NCBI GenBank assembly: GCA_030068145.1
Contig: JAPJBO010000858.1
Span: 1 to 64,000, forward strand
Direction of reading: 5' to 3'
DNA: 64,000 nt
Origin: Diplonema papillatum
Lineage: Eukaryota; Euglenozoa; Diplonemea; Diplonemida; Diplonemidae
The position numbers and the translations under genes are program-made. Positions 1-13,200 of the stretch are shown piece by piece (the first letter of the stretch is position 1; every line of letters starts with the position of its first letter). The notes under the pieces are model-generated. The model made no database searches. It saw only the letters and a program-made list of their open reading frames with translations, and was not told where the DNA came from.

Positions 1-3000
1 TAGCACCACCTCGTGTCGCCATGCATTGCTGATGCGTAGATGTATAGCTAAGTATACAGCATGTAGCACCACCTCGTGGTCGCCATGCATTGCTGATGCG
101 TAGATGTATAACTAAGTACACAGCATGTAGCACCACCTCGTAGTCGCCATGCATTGCTGATGCGTAGATGTATAACTAAGTATACAGCATGTAGCACCAC
201 CTCGTGGTCGCCATGCATTGCTGATGCGTAGATGTATAACTAAGTATACAGCATGTAGCACCACCTCGTAGTCGCCATGCATTGCTGATGCGTAGATGTA
301 TAACTAAGTACACAGCATGTAGCACCACCTCGTAGTCGCCATGCATTGCTGATGCGTAGATGTATAGCTAAGTATACAGCATGTAGCACCACCTCGTGTC
401 GCCATGCATTGCTGATGCGTAGATGTAAACTAAGTATACAGCATGTAGCACCACCTCGTGGTCGCCATGCATTGCTGATGCGTAGATGTATAACTAAGTA
501 CACAGCATGTAGCACCACCTCGTAGTCGCCATGCATTGCTGATGCGTAGATGTATATACTAAGTATACAGCATGTAGCACCACCTCGTGGTCGCCATGCA
601 TTGCTGATGCGTAGATGTATAACTAAGTACACAGCATGTAGCACCACCTCGTAGTCGCCATGCATTGCTGATGCGTAGATGTATAACTAAGTATACAGCA
701 TGTAGCACCACCTCGTAGTCGCCATGCATTGCTGATGCGTAGATGTATAACTAAGTACACAGCATGTAGCACCACCTCGTAGTCGCCATGCATTGCTGAT
801 GCGTAGATGTATAACTAAGTATACAGCATGTAGCACCACCTCGTAGTCGCCATGCATTGCTGATGCGTAGATGTATAACTAAGTACACAGCATGTAGCAC
901 CACCTCGTAGTCGCCATGCATTGCTGATGCGTAGATGTATAGCTAAGTATACAGCATGTAGCACCACCTCGTGGTCGCCATGCATTGCTGATGCGTAGAT
1001 GTATAACTAAGTACACAGCATGTAGCACCACCTCGTAGTCGCCATGCATTGCTGATGCGTAGATGTATAACTAAGTATACAGCATGTAGCACCACCTCGT
1101 GGTCGCCATGCATTGCTGATGCGTAGATGTATAACTAAGTACACAGCATGTAGCACCACCTCGTAGTCGCCATGCATTGCTGATGCGTAGATGTATAACT
1201 AAGTACACAGCATGTAGCACCACCTCGTGGTCGCCATGCATTGCTGATGCGTAGATGTATAACTAAGTATACAGCATGTAGCACCACCTCGTAGTCGCCA
1301 TGCATTGCTGATGCGTAGATGTATAACTAAGTACACAGCATGTAGCACCACCTCGTGGTCGCCATGCATTGCTGATGCGTAGATGTATAACTAAGTATAC
1401 AGCATGTAGCACCACCTCGTGGTCGCCATGCATTGCTGATGCGTAGATGTATAACTAAGTACACAGCATGTAGCACCACCTCGTGGTCGCCATGCATTGC
1501 TGATGCGTAGATGTATAACTAAGTATACAGCATGTAGCACCACCTCGTGGTCGCCATGCATTGCTGATGCGTAGATGTATAACTAAGTACACAGCATGTA
1601 GCACCACCTCGTGGTCGCCATGCATTGCTGATGCGTAGATGTATAACTAAGTATACAGCATGTAGCACCACCTCGTAGTCGCCATGCATTGCTGATGCGT
1701 AGATGTATAACTAAGTACACAGCATGTAGCACCACCTCGTGGTCGCCATGCATTGCTGATGCGTAGATGTATAACTAAGTATACAGCATGTAGCACCACC
1801 TCGTGGTCGCCATGCATTGCTGATGCGTAGATGTATAACTAAGTATACAGCATGTAGCACCACCTCGTGGTCGCCATGCATTGCTGATGCGTAGATGTAT
1901 AACTAAGTATACAGCATGTAGCACCACCTCGTGGTCGCCATGCATTGCTGATGCGTAGATGTATAACTAAGTACACAGCATGTAGCACCACCTCGTGGTC
2001 GCCATGCATTGCTGATGCGTAGATGTATAACTAAGTACACAGCATGTAGCACCACCTCGTAGTCGCCATGCATTGCTGATGCGTAGATGTATAACTAAGT
2101 ATACAGCATGTAGCACCACCTCGTGGTCGCCATGCATTGCTGATGCGTAGATGTATAACTAAGTACACAGCATGTAGCACCACCTCGTAGTCGCCATGCA
2201 TTGCTGATGCGTAGATGTATAACTAAGTACACAGCATGTAGCACCACCTCGTAGTCGCCATGCATTGCTGATGCGTAGATGTATAACTAAGTATACAGCA
2301 TGTAGCACCACCTCGTGGTCGCCATGCATTGCTGATGCGTAGATGTATAACTAAGTATACAGCATGTAGCACCACCTCGTAGTCGCCATGCATTGCTGAT
2401 GCGTAGATGTATAACTAAGTATACAGCATGTAGCACCACCTCGTGGTCGCCATGCATTGCTGATGCGTAGATGTATAACTAAGTACACAGCATGTAGCAC
2501 CACCTCGTAGTCGCCATGCATTGCTGATGCGTAGATGTATAACTAAGTATACAGCATGTAGCACCACCTCGTGGTCGCCATGCATTGCTGATGCGTAGAT
2601 GTATAACTAAGTATACAGCATGTAGCACCACCTCGTAGTCGCCATGCATTGCTGATGCGTAGATGTATAACTAAGTATACAGCATGTAGCACCACCTCGT
2701 GGTCGCCATGCATTGCTGATGCGTAGATGTATAACTAAGTATACAGCATGTAGCACCACCTCGTGGTCGCCATGCATTGCTGATGCGTAGATGTATAACT
2801 AAGTACACAGCATGTAGCACCACCTCGTAGTCGCCATGCATTGCTGATGCGTAGATGTATAACTAAGTATACAGCATGTAGCACCACCTCGTGGTCGCCA
2901 TGCATTGCTGATGCGTAGATGTATAACTAAGTATACAGCATGTAGCACCACCTCGTAGTCGCCATGCATTGCTGATGCGTAGATGTATAACTAAGTATAC

Positions 3001-5674
3001 AGCATGTAGCACCACCTCGTGGTCGCCATGCATTGCTGATGCGTAGATGTATAACTAAGTACACAGCATGTAGCACCACCTCGTGGTCGCCATGCATTGC
3101 TGATGCGTAGATGTATAACTAAGTACACAGCATGTAGCACCACCTCGTGGTCGCCATGCATTGCTGATGCGTAGATGTATAACTAAGTACACAGCATGTA
3201 GCACCACCTCGTAGTCGCCATGCATTGCTGATGCGTAGATGTATAACTAAGTATACAGCATGTAGCACCACCTCGTAGTCGCCATGCATTGCTGATGCGT
3301 AGATGTATAACTAAGTATACAGCATGTAGCACCACCTCGTAGTCGCCATGCATTGCTGATGCGTAGATGTATAACTAAGTACACAGCATGTAGCACCACC
3401 TCGTAGTCGCCATGCATTGCTGATGCGTAGATGTATAACTAAGTATACAGCATGTAGCACCACCTCGTGGTCGCCATGCATTGCTGATGCGTAGATGTAT
3501 AACTAAGTATACAGCATGTAGCACCACCTCGTAGTCGCCATGCATTGCTGATGCGTAGATGTATAACTAAGTATACAGCATGTAGCACCACCTCGTAGTC
3601 GCCATGCATTGCTGATGCGTAGATGTATAACTAAGTATACAGCATGTAGCACCACCTCGTGGTCGCCATGCATTGCTGATGCGTAGATGTATAACTAAGT
3701 ATACAGCATGTAGCACCACCTCGTGGTCGCCATGCATTGCTGATGCGTAGATGTATAACTAAGTATACAGCATGTAGCACCACCTCGTGGTCGCCATGCA
3801 TTGCTGATGCGTAGATGTATAACTAAGTATACAGCATGTAGCACCACCTCGTGGTCGCCATGCATTGCTGATGCGTAGATGTATAACTAAGTATACAGCA
3901 TGTAGCACCACCTCGTGGTCGCCATGCATTGCTGATGCGTAGATGTATAACTAAGTATACAGCATGTAGCACCACCTCGTAGTCGCCATGCATTGCTGAT
4001 GCGTAGATGTATAACTAAGTATACAGCATGTAGCACCACCTCGTGGTCGCCATGCATTGCTGATGCGTAGATGTATAACTAAGTATACAGCATGTAGCAC
4101 CACCTCGTGGTCGCCATGCATTGCTGATGCGTAGATGTATAACTAAGTATACAGCATGTAGCACCACCTCGTAGTCGCCATGCATTGCTGATGCGTAGAT
4201 GTATAACTAAGTATACAGCATGTAGCACCACCTCGTGGTCGCCATGCATTGCTGATGCGTAGATGTATAACTAAGTATACAGCATGTAGCACCACCTCGT
4301 GGTCGCCATGCATTGCTGATGCGTAGATGTATAACTAAGTATACAGCATGTAGCACCACCTCGTGGTCGCCATGCATTGCTGATGCGTAGATGTATAACT
4401 AAGTATACAGCATGTAGCACCACCTCGTAGTCGCCATGCATTGCTGATGCGTAGATGTATAACTAAGTATACAGCATGTAGCACCACCTCGTGGTCGCCA
4501 TGCATTGCTGATGCGTAGATGTATAACTAAGTATACAGCATGTAGCACCACCTCGTGGTCGCCATGCATTGCTGATGCGTAGATGTATAACTAAGTACAC
4601 AGCATGTAGCACCACCTCGTGGTCGCCATGCATTGCTGATGCGTAGATGTATAACTAAGTATACAGCATGTAGCACCACCTCGTAGTCGCCATGCATTGC
4701 TGATGCGTAGATGTATAACTAAGTATACAGCATGTAGCACCACCTCGTGGTCGCCATGCATTGCTGATGCGTAGATGTATAACTAAGTATACAGCATGTA
4801 GCACCACCTCGTAGTCGCCATGCATTGCTGATGCGTAGATGTATAACTAAGTACACAGCATGTAGCACCACCTCGTAGTCGCCATGCATTGCTGATGCGT
4901 AGATGTATAACTAAGTACACAGCATGTAGCACCACCTCGTGGTCGCCATGCATTGCTGATGCGTAGATGTATAACTAAGTACACAGCATGTAGCACCACC
5001 TCGTAGTCGCCATGCATTGCTGATGCGTAGATGTATAACTAAGTACACAGCATGTAGCACCACCTCGTAGTCGCCATGCATTGCTGATGCGTAGATGTAT
5101 AACTAAGTATACAGCATGTAGCACCACCTCGTGGTCGCCATGCATTGCTGATGCGTAGATGTATAACTAAGTATACAGCATGTAGCACCACCTCGTAGTC
5201 GCCATGCATTGCTGATGCGTAGATGTATAACTAAGTATACAGCATGTAGCACCACCTCGTGGTCGCCATGCATTGCTGATGCGTAGATGTATAACTAAGT
5301 ACACAGCATGTAGCACCACCTCGTAGTCGCCATGCATTGCTGATGCGTAGATGTATAACTAAGTATACAGCATGTAGCACCACCTCGTGGTCGCCATGCA
5401 TTGCTGATGCGTAGATGTATAACTAAGTACACAGCATGTAGCACCACCTCGTAGTCGCCATGCATTGCTGATGCGTAGATGTATAACTAAGTACACAGCA
5501 TGTAGCACCACCTCGTAGTCGCCATGCATTGCTGATGCGTAGATGTATAACTAAGTATACAGCATGTAGCACCACCTCGTGGTCGCCATGCATTGCTGAT
5601 GCGTAGATGTATAACTAAGTATACAGCATGTAGCACCACCTCGTGGTCGCCATGCATTGCTGATGCGTAGATGT
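1..5674. repeat. 64-bp satellite array, about 88 copies
   Basis: A head-to-tail array of a 64-bp unit that starts TAGCACCACCTCGT and contains GCATTGCTGATGCG. Units are almost identical. Two positions vary in most of the array: G or A after CTCGT, and T or C in AAGTAYACAG. A few 62-65 bp length variants occur in the first 600 bases. The array runs off the left edge, so its true size is unknown. It ends abruptly at 5674. Because 64 is not a multiple of three, short open frames in it have no coding meaning. It could be subtelomeric or pericentromeric; no telomere repeat is seen. Confidence 0.97.
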
Positions 5675-6690
5675 ATGTGTACAGCTACGGATAATATGGA
5701 CTCGTTTGAAGGCTAGGGGCTCCCGGCCGCGAAAAGCGCGGCATTTGCATTGCTTTCGAGAAACAGCAGCGAAAAGGTCCTGAAGCGGGGGTCGGCGCCC
5801 GTGATCCCCCCTCACCCCAATAAGTCACCCAAGAAGAGTCTTTCTTCTCTCCTCCGTACACGACGGGAAAAACTGAACCCCTCTCTCTCTCTCTCTCTCG
5901 CACCGCTTGCCTTCTTTCTGCAGTCCCCAGCGTAGGGCTCGGCTGAATTTCGTTGTCCGAGCTTCAAGGTCTTCGTGCGGAGACCACGAAGTGCCCGCCG
6001 GCGAACAGAGTATTCGCTTTCGCGGTGGAGAACATGGTACCATGTGTTGTGTTGACAATGCTTGGCTGGAACTAATTATTTAGCAGTTGGCAGCGTACTG
6101 CATGAAACTTACCAGCTGGTGAGTTCCGCTCTGGCGCACAATCGAAATAAAGCGCCGTACAGTGATACTAATTTTTTTACACAAGCGCCAGCTTGAAACG
6201 AAATGCTGGACGATGCTGCCCGACAAAGAACAGAAGGGATCCCAAGTGCTGTAACTACCGAACCAGGACGTGAGGTCGTGCGGGTCTACCCCTACACGAC
6301 AAATCACACAAACGCAACAGGTCTGCGAGAGAACAACATACGGTGGTGCAAGCGAAGCACAAAAGGGTCTTATTGGTTCCTCGCACTCAAAATGCGCTTG
6401 ACAGCACCATAAAACACCCCGACGCTCTCGTGATTTCATATTTCTTAGAGTGTAAGTGTCGGCTACAACAGCTGGGTCCTGTGCCAAAAGTTCCTGAGGC
6501 AGGTTGCTGGCGGTCTAGTCTGATTTTTGCTGCCGTCAGGAGAAGCATAATTGGCACGGGCTCGCATCCATTCACTGCAGCTGTCTTCCGAAGTTGATCC
6601 ATCCATATTCCCGATCCAGCTGATACACCTATTGCAAAGAAGTTGTTTCATTGACCGGATCTTCCGCCTTGAACCGAAATAACCAAGCAC
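5675..6690. other. Intergenic, no gene recognised
   Basis: No convincing exon. It holds a short CT run near 5880-5899 and, at 6054-6150, a copy of a repeat also found at 53531-53640, which shares a GCAGCGTACT...CATGAAACTTACCA block. Confidence 0.5.
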
Positions 6691-6694
6691 GGAT

Positions 6695-6830
6695 AAAAAG
6701 ACGTAGGCGTGTGTTTGTTTGTACGTGCCGGGGGAGGATTAGCCTGCTAGTGAATGATTGTGAGTGAATATGATCTGCTCCCAAACACGCTGCCAGCGTT
6801 CTCTTTCGTAAGCATTGTTACTACGAAAAA
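6695..6830 (+). repeat. Dispersed repeat, partner of 19885-20012
   Basis: About 130 bp matching 19885-20012 closely, including GGAGGATTAGCCTGCTAGTG and CCCAAACACGCTGCCAGCG. The family is not otherwise recognised. The following stretch to 7277 holds no gene I can support. Confidence 0.75.
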
Positions 6831-7277
6831 ATGCAAACTAGAAGTCGGTCCTACTGCGGCTGATCGAGGGTAACATGCGTTGCACTTGTTGGTGGATTTT
6901 CGATCTGGGAACGATAGCACCGCGATGCCCCGAAGAATGATGGAGGCTAGCTATCAAACAGTGTCCTGTCTAAGCATTAAGTGGTCTGGTCAGGCTGTCC
7001 AGGCAGGGTCGGACTGGTCTGGTCAGGTTGTGTGGTCAACAATTTTTTGTTCCCATCTATCCCAATGGGATTGCCTTGCCCAACCTTAAACTATGAAACC
7101 ATCCCGTAGAAAGCTCACCCCCCGCGCGCAAAAGAAAACAAAGCCAATACGCGCCCCCAAGAAGCTGCTTGATCAGCCGTCACACCACATCGCGCCCAGC
7201 ACCTCTCTCTCTTCTTTTCCGCACGAGAAAGAGGGCGAGGGAGTGAAGGATTGCGACGAAAAGGATAAGCTTCGGAA

Positions 7278-10200
7278 ATGGGACGCGACAGAAGAACGGC
7301 GGACATCTTCTCCCACATCGCAGAGGACATTGCTTCCGTGGTCAGTGAGGAAGACCTCGCAAAGGACATCCTCGACGACGGTGAAGAAAACGACGATGCG
7401 CAAGTCGCTGACGGTCGGTCGAAGACGCAGACGCACATCACTTTCGCGACGTCCACGGCACCGGCAAGCAAATCACTCGAGCACTTCGGGGCAAATCTTG
7501 TATGCAAGATTCTTCTGTCACTGCCGTGGGCGCGGGAACGGGCCAGCGGCCGAAAAGGACACGTAAAAACGTGTCGGTCACAAACAGTCCCGGACATGGC
7601 TAGCCATAACCCATAACGCAAGCGTGCACCAAATATACAACCCGTAACCATAGAGCCCTTTCTTGCTGTAAGAGAACCCATTCATGAACGGACACACGGA
7701 GACCCTAAAATCCCGGAATCTCAAGCGAACTCTAACTCTAAATAATCCAACCCTAATTGCGATCAGAGAAGCCGCGCGCGCGTGGCGCCCGGCTTCATAA
7801 TTTGCCACCGAAAATGCACGCCGGACCCGATTCCACCTGTGCCACGACGAGTGTCACTTCTCCAAGGAAAGCCTGTGCCAGTTGTTCCGAACCGTTCCTT
7901 CCTCCAACTGGTGCTTCTCGTCGTGCTATTACCCCGAAGCGTGCCACGCCGTGTAAGTAGTTTCCGTACAGCAAGCAAAATGATCGACCCAAACAACCCA
8001 AGTTCCCCGCGTTTTTTACGTACAACGGGGGGGGACAGGGTCTTTATTAGCGGCCCAGGGTCTTTATCCGCGGAAAAAAAGTCTTTGTTCGCGCCCGAAA
8101 AGTCTTTGTTCGCGCCCAAAAAGTCTTTATTCGCGCCCGAAAAGTCTTTATTCGCGCCCGAAAAGTCTTTGTTCGCGCCCAAAAAGTCTTTATTCGCGCC
8201 CAAAAAGTCTTTATTCGCGCCCGAAAAGTCTTTATTCGCGCCCAAAAAGTCTTTATTCGCGCCTGAAAAGTCTTTATTCGCGCCCGAAAAGTCTTTATTC
8301 GCGCCCAAAAAGTCTTTATTCGCGCCCAAAAAGTCTTTATTCGCGCAAAAGTGGCTTTTACCAACCGGCGCCGAAAAGTCTCTATCAGCGGCCGCTAATA
8401 AAGACTTTTTTCCGCGAACAAAGACTCCCACGGGGGAGGGGTACGCGCTACCTCAAAGAAACCGACGGACGAAAACTAGATACACCACGGGTACCCAGTG
8501 TGCCCAGAGTGCCCTAACTGTGGCGAGCAACGAACAGTTCAACTACGTATTTTCCTAAAAAAATTTTTTTTACTACCGTGAGCGACGACGCCGCACTTCG
8601 AAAAGCGCAACGTTCGCTGCTACCAGCAAACCTCTCCGAGCTATTCTACACTCTACTCTACTTAGAGCCATGGTGCGAACAATGGACCGATACGGTTTAC
8701 AGGGCAACTCCTGCTCAACTTGTAAGACGTGGGGAGCCCAAGAACACTCACCAAACCTGGCGAGAACTTGGTGTCGGTCACAAATTGTTTTGAACCTGAC
8801 TCGCCAAAGCGACCAAGTAAGGTGTACACGAAAGAAGCCATGCATGCCCCCCCAAACCCACCCGTAATAGCTTTAAAAGAACCCATTCGACGAAAATCAC
8901 CCGGAGACTCTAAAATCCCGGATTCTCAAGCGAACTATAACTCTAACAAAGACTCCCACGGGGGAGGGGAAGGTACTCGGGAAAATCATTTTCAACCTCC
9001 TTCACGCTTCAACACAGCTCAACCTCGTGAACGCGAGCTCGTCGCCGCCGGCGGGCCCAAGCTCGCAGTCGCAGCTGAGCTTGCACGATGTGTTCGGTGC
9101 GGTGGCCCGGCCCCGGCAGCAGCGACCCGGCGACTTCTCCGCCAGCGCCAACGGCATCGCGCTCACGAACGGCTTCCACGCGCCGAAGGGCGTCATGCAC
9201 GTCAACTTCTCCGCCCCGACGCTTCCCACCAACATCCACGCGGATCCACCTTCCCTCTCCGACGGCACGCTGACGCCGACCGACCGCGCCGAGCCCGAGC
9301 AGAAGTCCGACGGTTTGCGCCTTGTTATCATTTTTTCCAACCGGGTGCTGCTGTGTATGCATACACGCAACGTTCCTGCTGCTACGTGCACCGTGTAGAG
9401 GATACAGTGCGTATGTCCTCGTGGTGCTGCTGTGCTATGCACAGTGCACCTGCTACGTGTAGAGAATACCACAGTGCGTATGTCCTCCTCGTGATGCTGC
9501 TGTGCTACGCACAGCCACGTGGTACTGCTACGTGCACCTACTACGTGTAGAGAATACCACAGTGCGTACGTCCTCCTCGTGATGCTGCTCTACGCTATGT
9601 GGTACTGCTACGTGCACCTACTACGTGTAGAGAATACCACAGTGCGTACGTCCTCCTCGTGATGCTGCTCTACGCACAGCTACGTGGTACTGCTACGTGC
9701 ACCTGCTACGTGTAGAGAATACTGCAGTGCGTATGTCCTCCTGATGCTGCTGTGCTATGCACAGCTACGTGGTACTGCTACGTGCACCTATTACGTGTCG
9801 AGAATACCACAGTGCGTATGTCCTCCTCGTGGTGCGGCTGTGTGTCATGCACAGCTACGTGCTACTGCTACGTGAAGAGAATACTACCACGCGCAACGGC
9901 AGGGATTAATCAAGCTGCACTTCTCATTTTAGCCCAGCATACCTGGCCGCGAGGTACGAGGGTCCAAAGAGTTTCATCTACAGGTGTCACGGCAAGTTTT
10001 GGCAGCCGCTGCTCAACCAATCCATGTGGCCAAGAAACACCTCGCGGCGCGGAAGCGCAGCGTTCAAAAAATTGAGCTGGATCACCAGCTTGTCATCATC
10101 ATCCTCGCCCACATCGAGATCGTCTTCAGACGACGTTATCAAGTAACCCTAGCCTTTGACAGTGCAAGCCTACCCCTTGTGGTACCTGCATTTCAAGTTC

Positions 10201-13200
10201 ACACTGCTAATCCATGTGGCTCGTGTATTCTAACGATCCTAGTGCTTATCAACCTGCGCTTCACCGCACTCAACAAATGCTCATAAAGTAGCACTGCCCG
10301 TGAACAGTGCTCGCCTGCCTTGATGGCATTTGCACAGAACGCAATGCGGAACAAAATTTGACGTGGATGGCTTTAGATCTACGTCAAGTAAAGCAATACA
10401 ACAAAACTACGCATTTCTTCGAAAAATGCGCGTACCCGCAAAATGGGAACGCTATCGGAAGGAGGCACCAGATTGGGCAACCTGGCTGGAACATACATGG
10501 CAACCCCTGTTCAACGTGTACTGACTTCCACCAGCGCACAAGTAAAACGCATAGCTGTTACAATAGCACCCGGAGACTTTAAAACCCCCGGATCACTCAA
10601 GCGAACTCCACTCTAATATATACGGGCGGAACGACACCAATACGTGCCACGCCCATACTGAATCGTTGGAAACACAAAAATACTCGAGGGACTGCCTTGT
10701 GCTCATTTCGAAGGAGGCTAGAGGGGGAGAAAACAATACAAACTACAAAGTGGGTCTTTTTTTGTTGAACGCTTACGCCCGCCACTAAACCCAGATTCAC
10801 CTGTGTTTCGTGTGGGCACAGCACATTTACCTCCTTTGATCTATCGCAACTGGCAAGCCTCCTCAAGCATTTCCTACAAAGCAGGCGCTTTTACAAAAAC
10901 CCCTGACCTTGTAGAACGTGGGGGGCCCAAGACTACACTCCACGAAGGAATGTACTTGGTGTCGGTCACATACAGTCCCGGACATGGCTAGCCATAACCC
11001 ATAACGAAAGCGTGCACTAAATATACAACCCGTAACCACATAGCCCTTTCTTGCTCTAAGAGAACCCATTCATGAACGGTCACACGGAGACCCTAAACCC
11101 CCGGAATTTCAAGCGAACTTTAACTCTAAAAAAAATCCTGAACAGACTTGTCGCCGCCAGGTTCTCCCGAGTCCGAGGCGAGGCCGTGCGACCACAACAA
11201 CTGGGACGACGTGCGCACGCGAAACGGCGTCAAGGTCCTGCGGTGCCGCGTGTGCCAGAAGCAGTTCAAACTCATCTCGAAAACGGTCCCCCGCTGCGCG
11301 CAGTTCCTGCAGGAAGGCACGTGCGAGAAGCCGGTTTGCTCCCAACTCCACGTGCACAAGAAGAAAAAGCCGCTCAACGAGCGCCACAACGAGTTCGGGG
11401 AAGACGTGCTGAAGGGAGTGCCGGCCAAAACCGTTTGCAAGGTCCTCGACAGAGTATGCTTCACTTTTTTTTTGTGTCTAGCAAATGCAATTTGTCAAGA
11501 ACAAAACAGATCGATGGCAGCGTACTATCCTCACTCCCGTTAGATGAACAAAACAGGTTTGAAGGAAGTGCGCACAAACAAAGAGAACGTCAGTGAAAGA
11601 GCCAGAAGCCGAAGCAAATAATTCAAGTGTTTTCTATCCCGTGCGTATGTGCTATCACCTGTTTTGGGTAATCTCCACAGTACGCTGTCCACCGTCACTT
11701 TCTGATTATGACAACCGCGGTTGTTACCATCAGAAAGTCGTCTGTATGTGCCTTCCGTGCAATACGCCGGAACCCAAACAATCCTGGACGTGGTTTCAGG
11801 TGGAAAATTGGCAAATAATCATGGCCAGAATGTCCTGCTTCGGGTGGAGTTTCCTCACACGTCGCATGTGGCCATGAGAAAACTCCGGGTTTCTTCTCCG
11901 CGAAGGAAACTTGTTTCACTGGTGAGTGCTGGAGGAAGCGGAGAGCGCGATGAAAAACTCTATCGCGAACCTCCAACCACGGGCTTTCTGACAGACCTGG
12001 CGAGTAGCGTTGACAATACAGTGCGCGCTTGCGCTGCTCTTAGCCCGCGTTAGCGTTTTGAGATCGGCAGAGACTTATGACGCGTCTTCCGCAGTTCTTC
12101 CAAGCGATCAAGAGCAGCGCCGAACTGTTGGACCGCACCGACTGTATTCAGGGCCATCTGACTCTAGGCGCACCATGGTCGGCACACGTGTGGTCGTGCA
12201 ACTTTGGTGCGTCGATGCTGCAAAAGGTTGCTGGTGGTCTCCATGGCTAAGTTGCTGCAGTGGACTCGCGATCATGCAGCGAACGCAGGAAAGCGCCTCT
12301 TCCGCTTTTTCATCTTGGAAAAAAGCGACGTGGGCTTGTGGGCACGTGGAGCATCCGGTAGCAGACTCGTGTTGGCTACCCTGTATCGCAACAGCAGCCG
12401 TCCGGCGGACGTCCGCAAATACTGGTGCCTGAGGGTGCCCTTAGAAAGCATACTTGTGTTCTCCTCCGCGGGCCACTCAACTTCCACTTCACAGTAGAAA
12501 GATCAATGTCGATACGATGTACGGCGGGCATTTTCACTTACGTCCCTTTTGTTTGTGCGCACTTCCTTCAAACCTGTTTTGTTCATCTAACGGGAGTGAG
12601 GATAGTACGCTGCCATCGATCTGTTTTTGTTCTTGACAATTTGCATTTGTTAGACACAAGAATTGGGATATCGTCGGCAGCGGTTTAACTCAATTCGAAC
12701 AATCAAGTAGCTCGTGTCTTTCCTACTCAAGTAGCTCGTGTCTTTCCTACTCTTTTGTACGTGTTTGCCTGATCACAACGCACGCAGGCAAAAGGAGCCG
12801 AAAGCGAGAAGGACGTGGACAAGAAGAAAAAGAAGGAGCAGCAAACGAGGTATGGTGCATTTGCAAACCTCTGTAAACTCCTGACCAAATCGTTTGGTGG
12901 TTCTGAAGCTCAGAGCAACAACCAGGAACACACTGGTAGGTGAGCAGCGACACCTCCCGAACGTGAGCCAAGCGCGAACGACGTATCTGCGGCTGCTGCG
13001 GCAGTTGCCCGGTGGTAACCCCACACGCAGAACGCGGGGAAGGGGAACGTGTTTTCCCAACTACATTGAAGCCCCTTCCCGACCGTAGCATCCGAGGAAG
13101 GTGTAACCATGGAGGGTCTTGAGCGCGTGCCTCGTGCAGGGCGGGTGCTTTGTGATCCGCCGCGAAGTTCTCTTCTGGTGCAGTCCGTAGAGACCGGCGT

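Noticed and set aside
240-665. Open frame over the left satellite
   Set aside because: Arises from the 64-bp tandem repeat drifting through frames; no gene features.
1-5674. CRISPR array
   Set aside because: Whole 64-bp unit repeats with no unique spacers, in a eukaryotic setting.
7763-8558. Long overlapping frames on both strands (repeats of KDFLGAN or SLFAPEK)
   Set aside because: Produced by a 21-bp minisatellite, which keeps every frame open.
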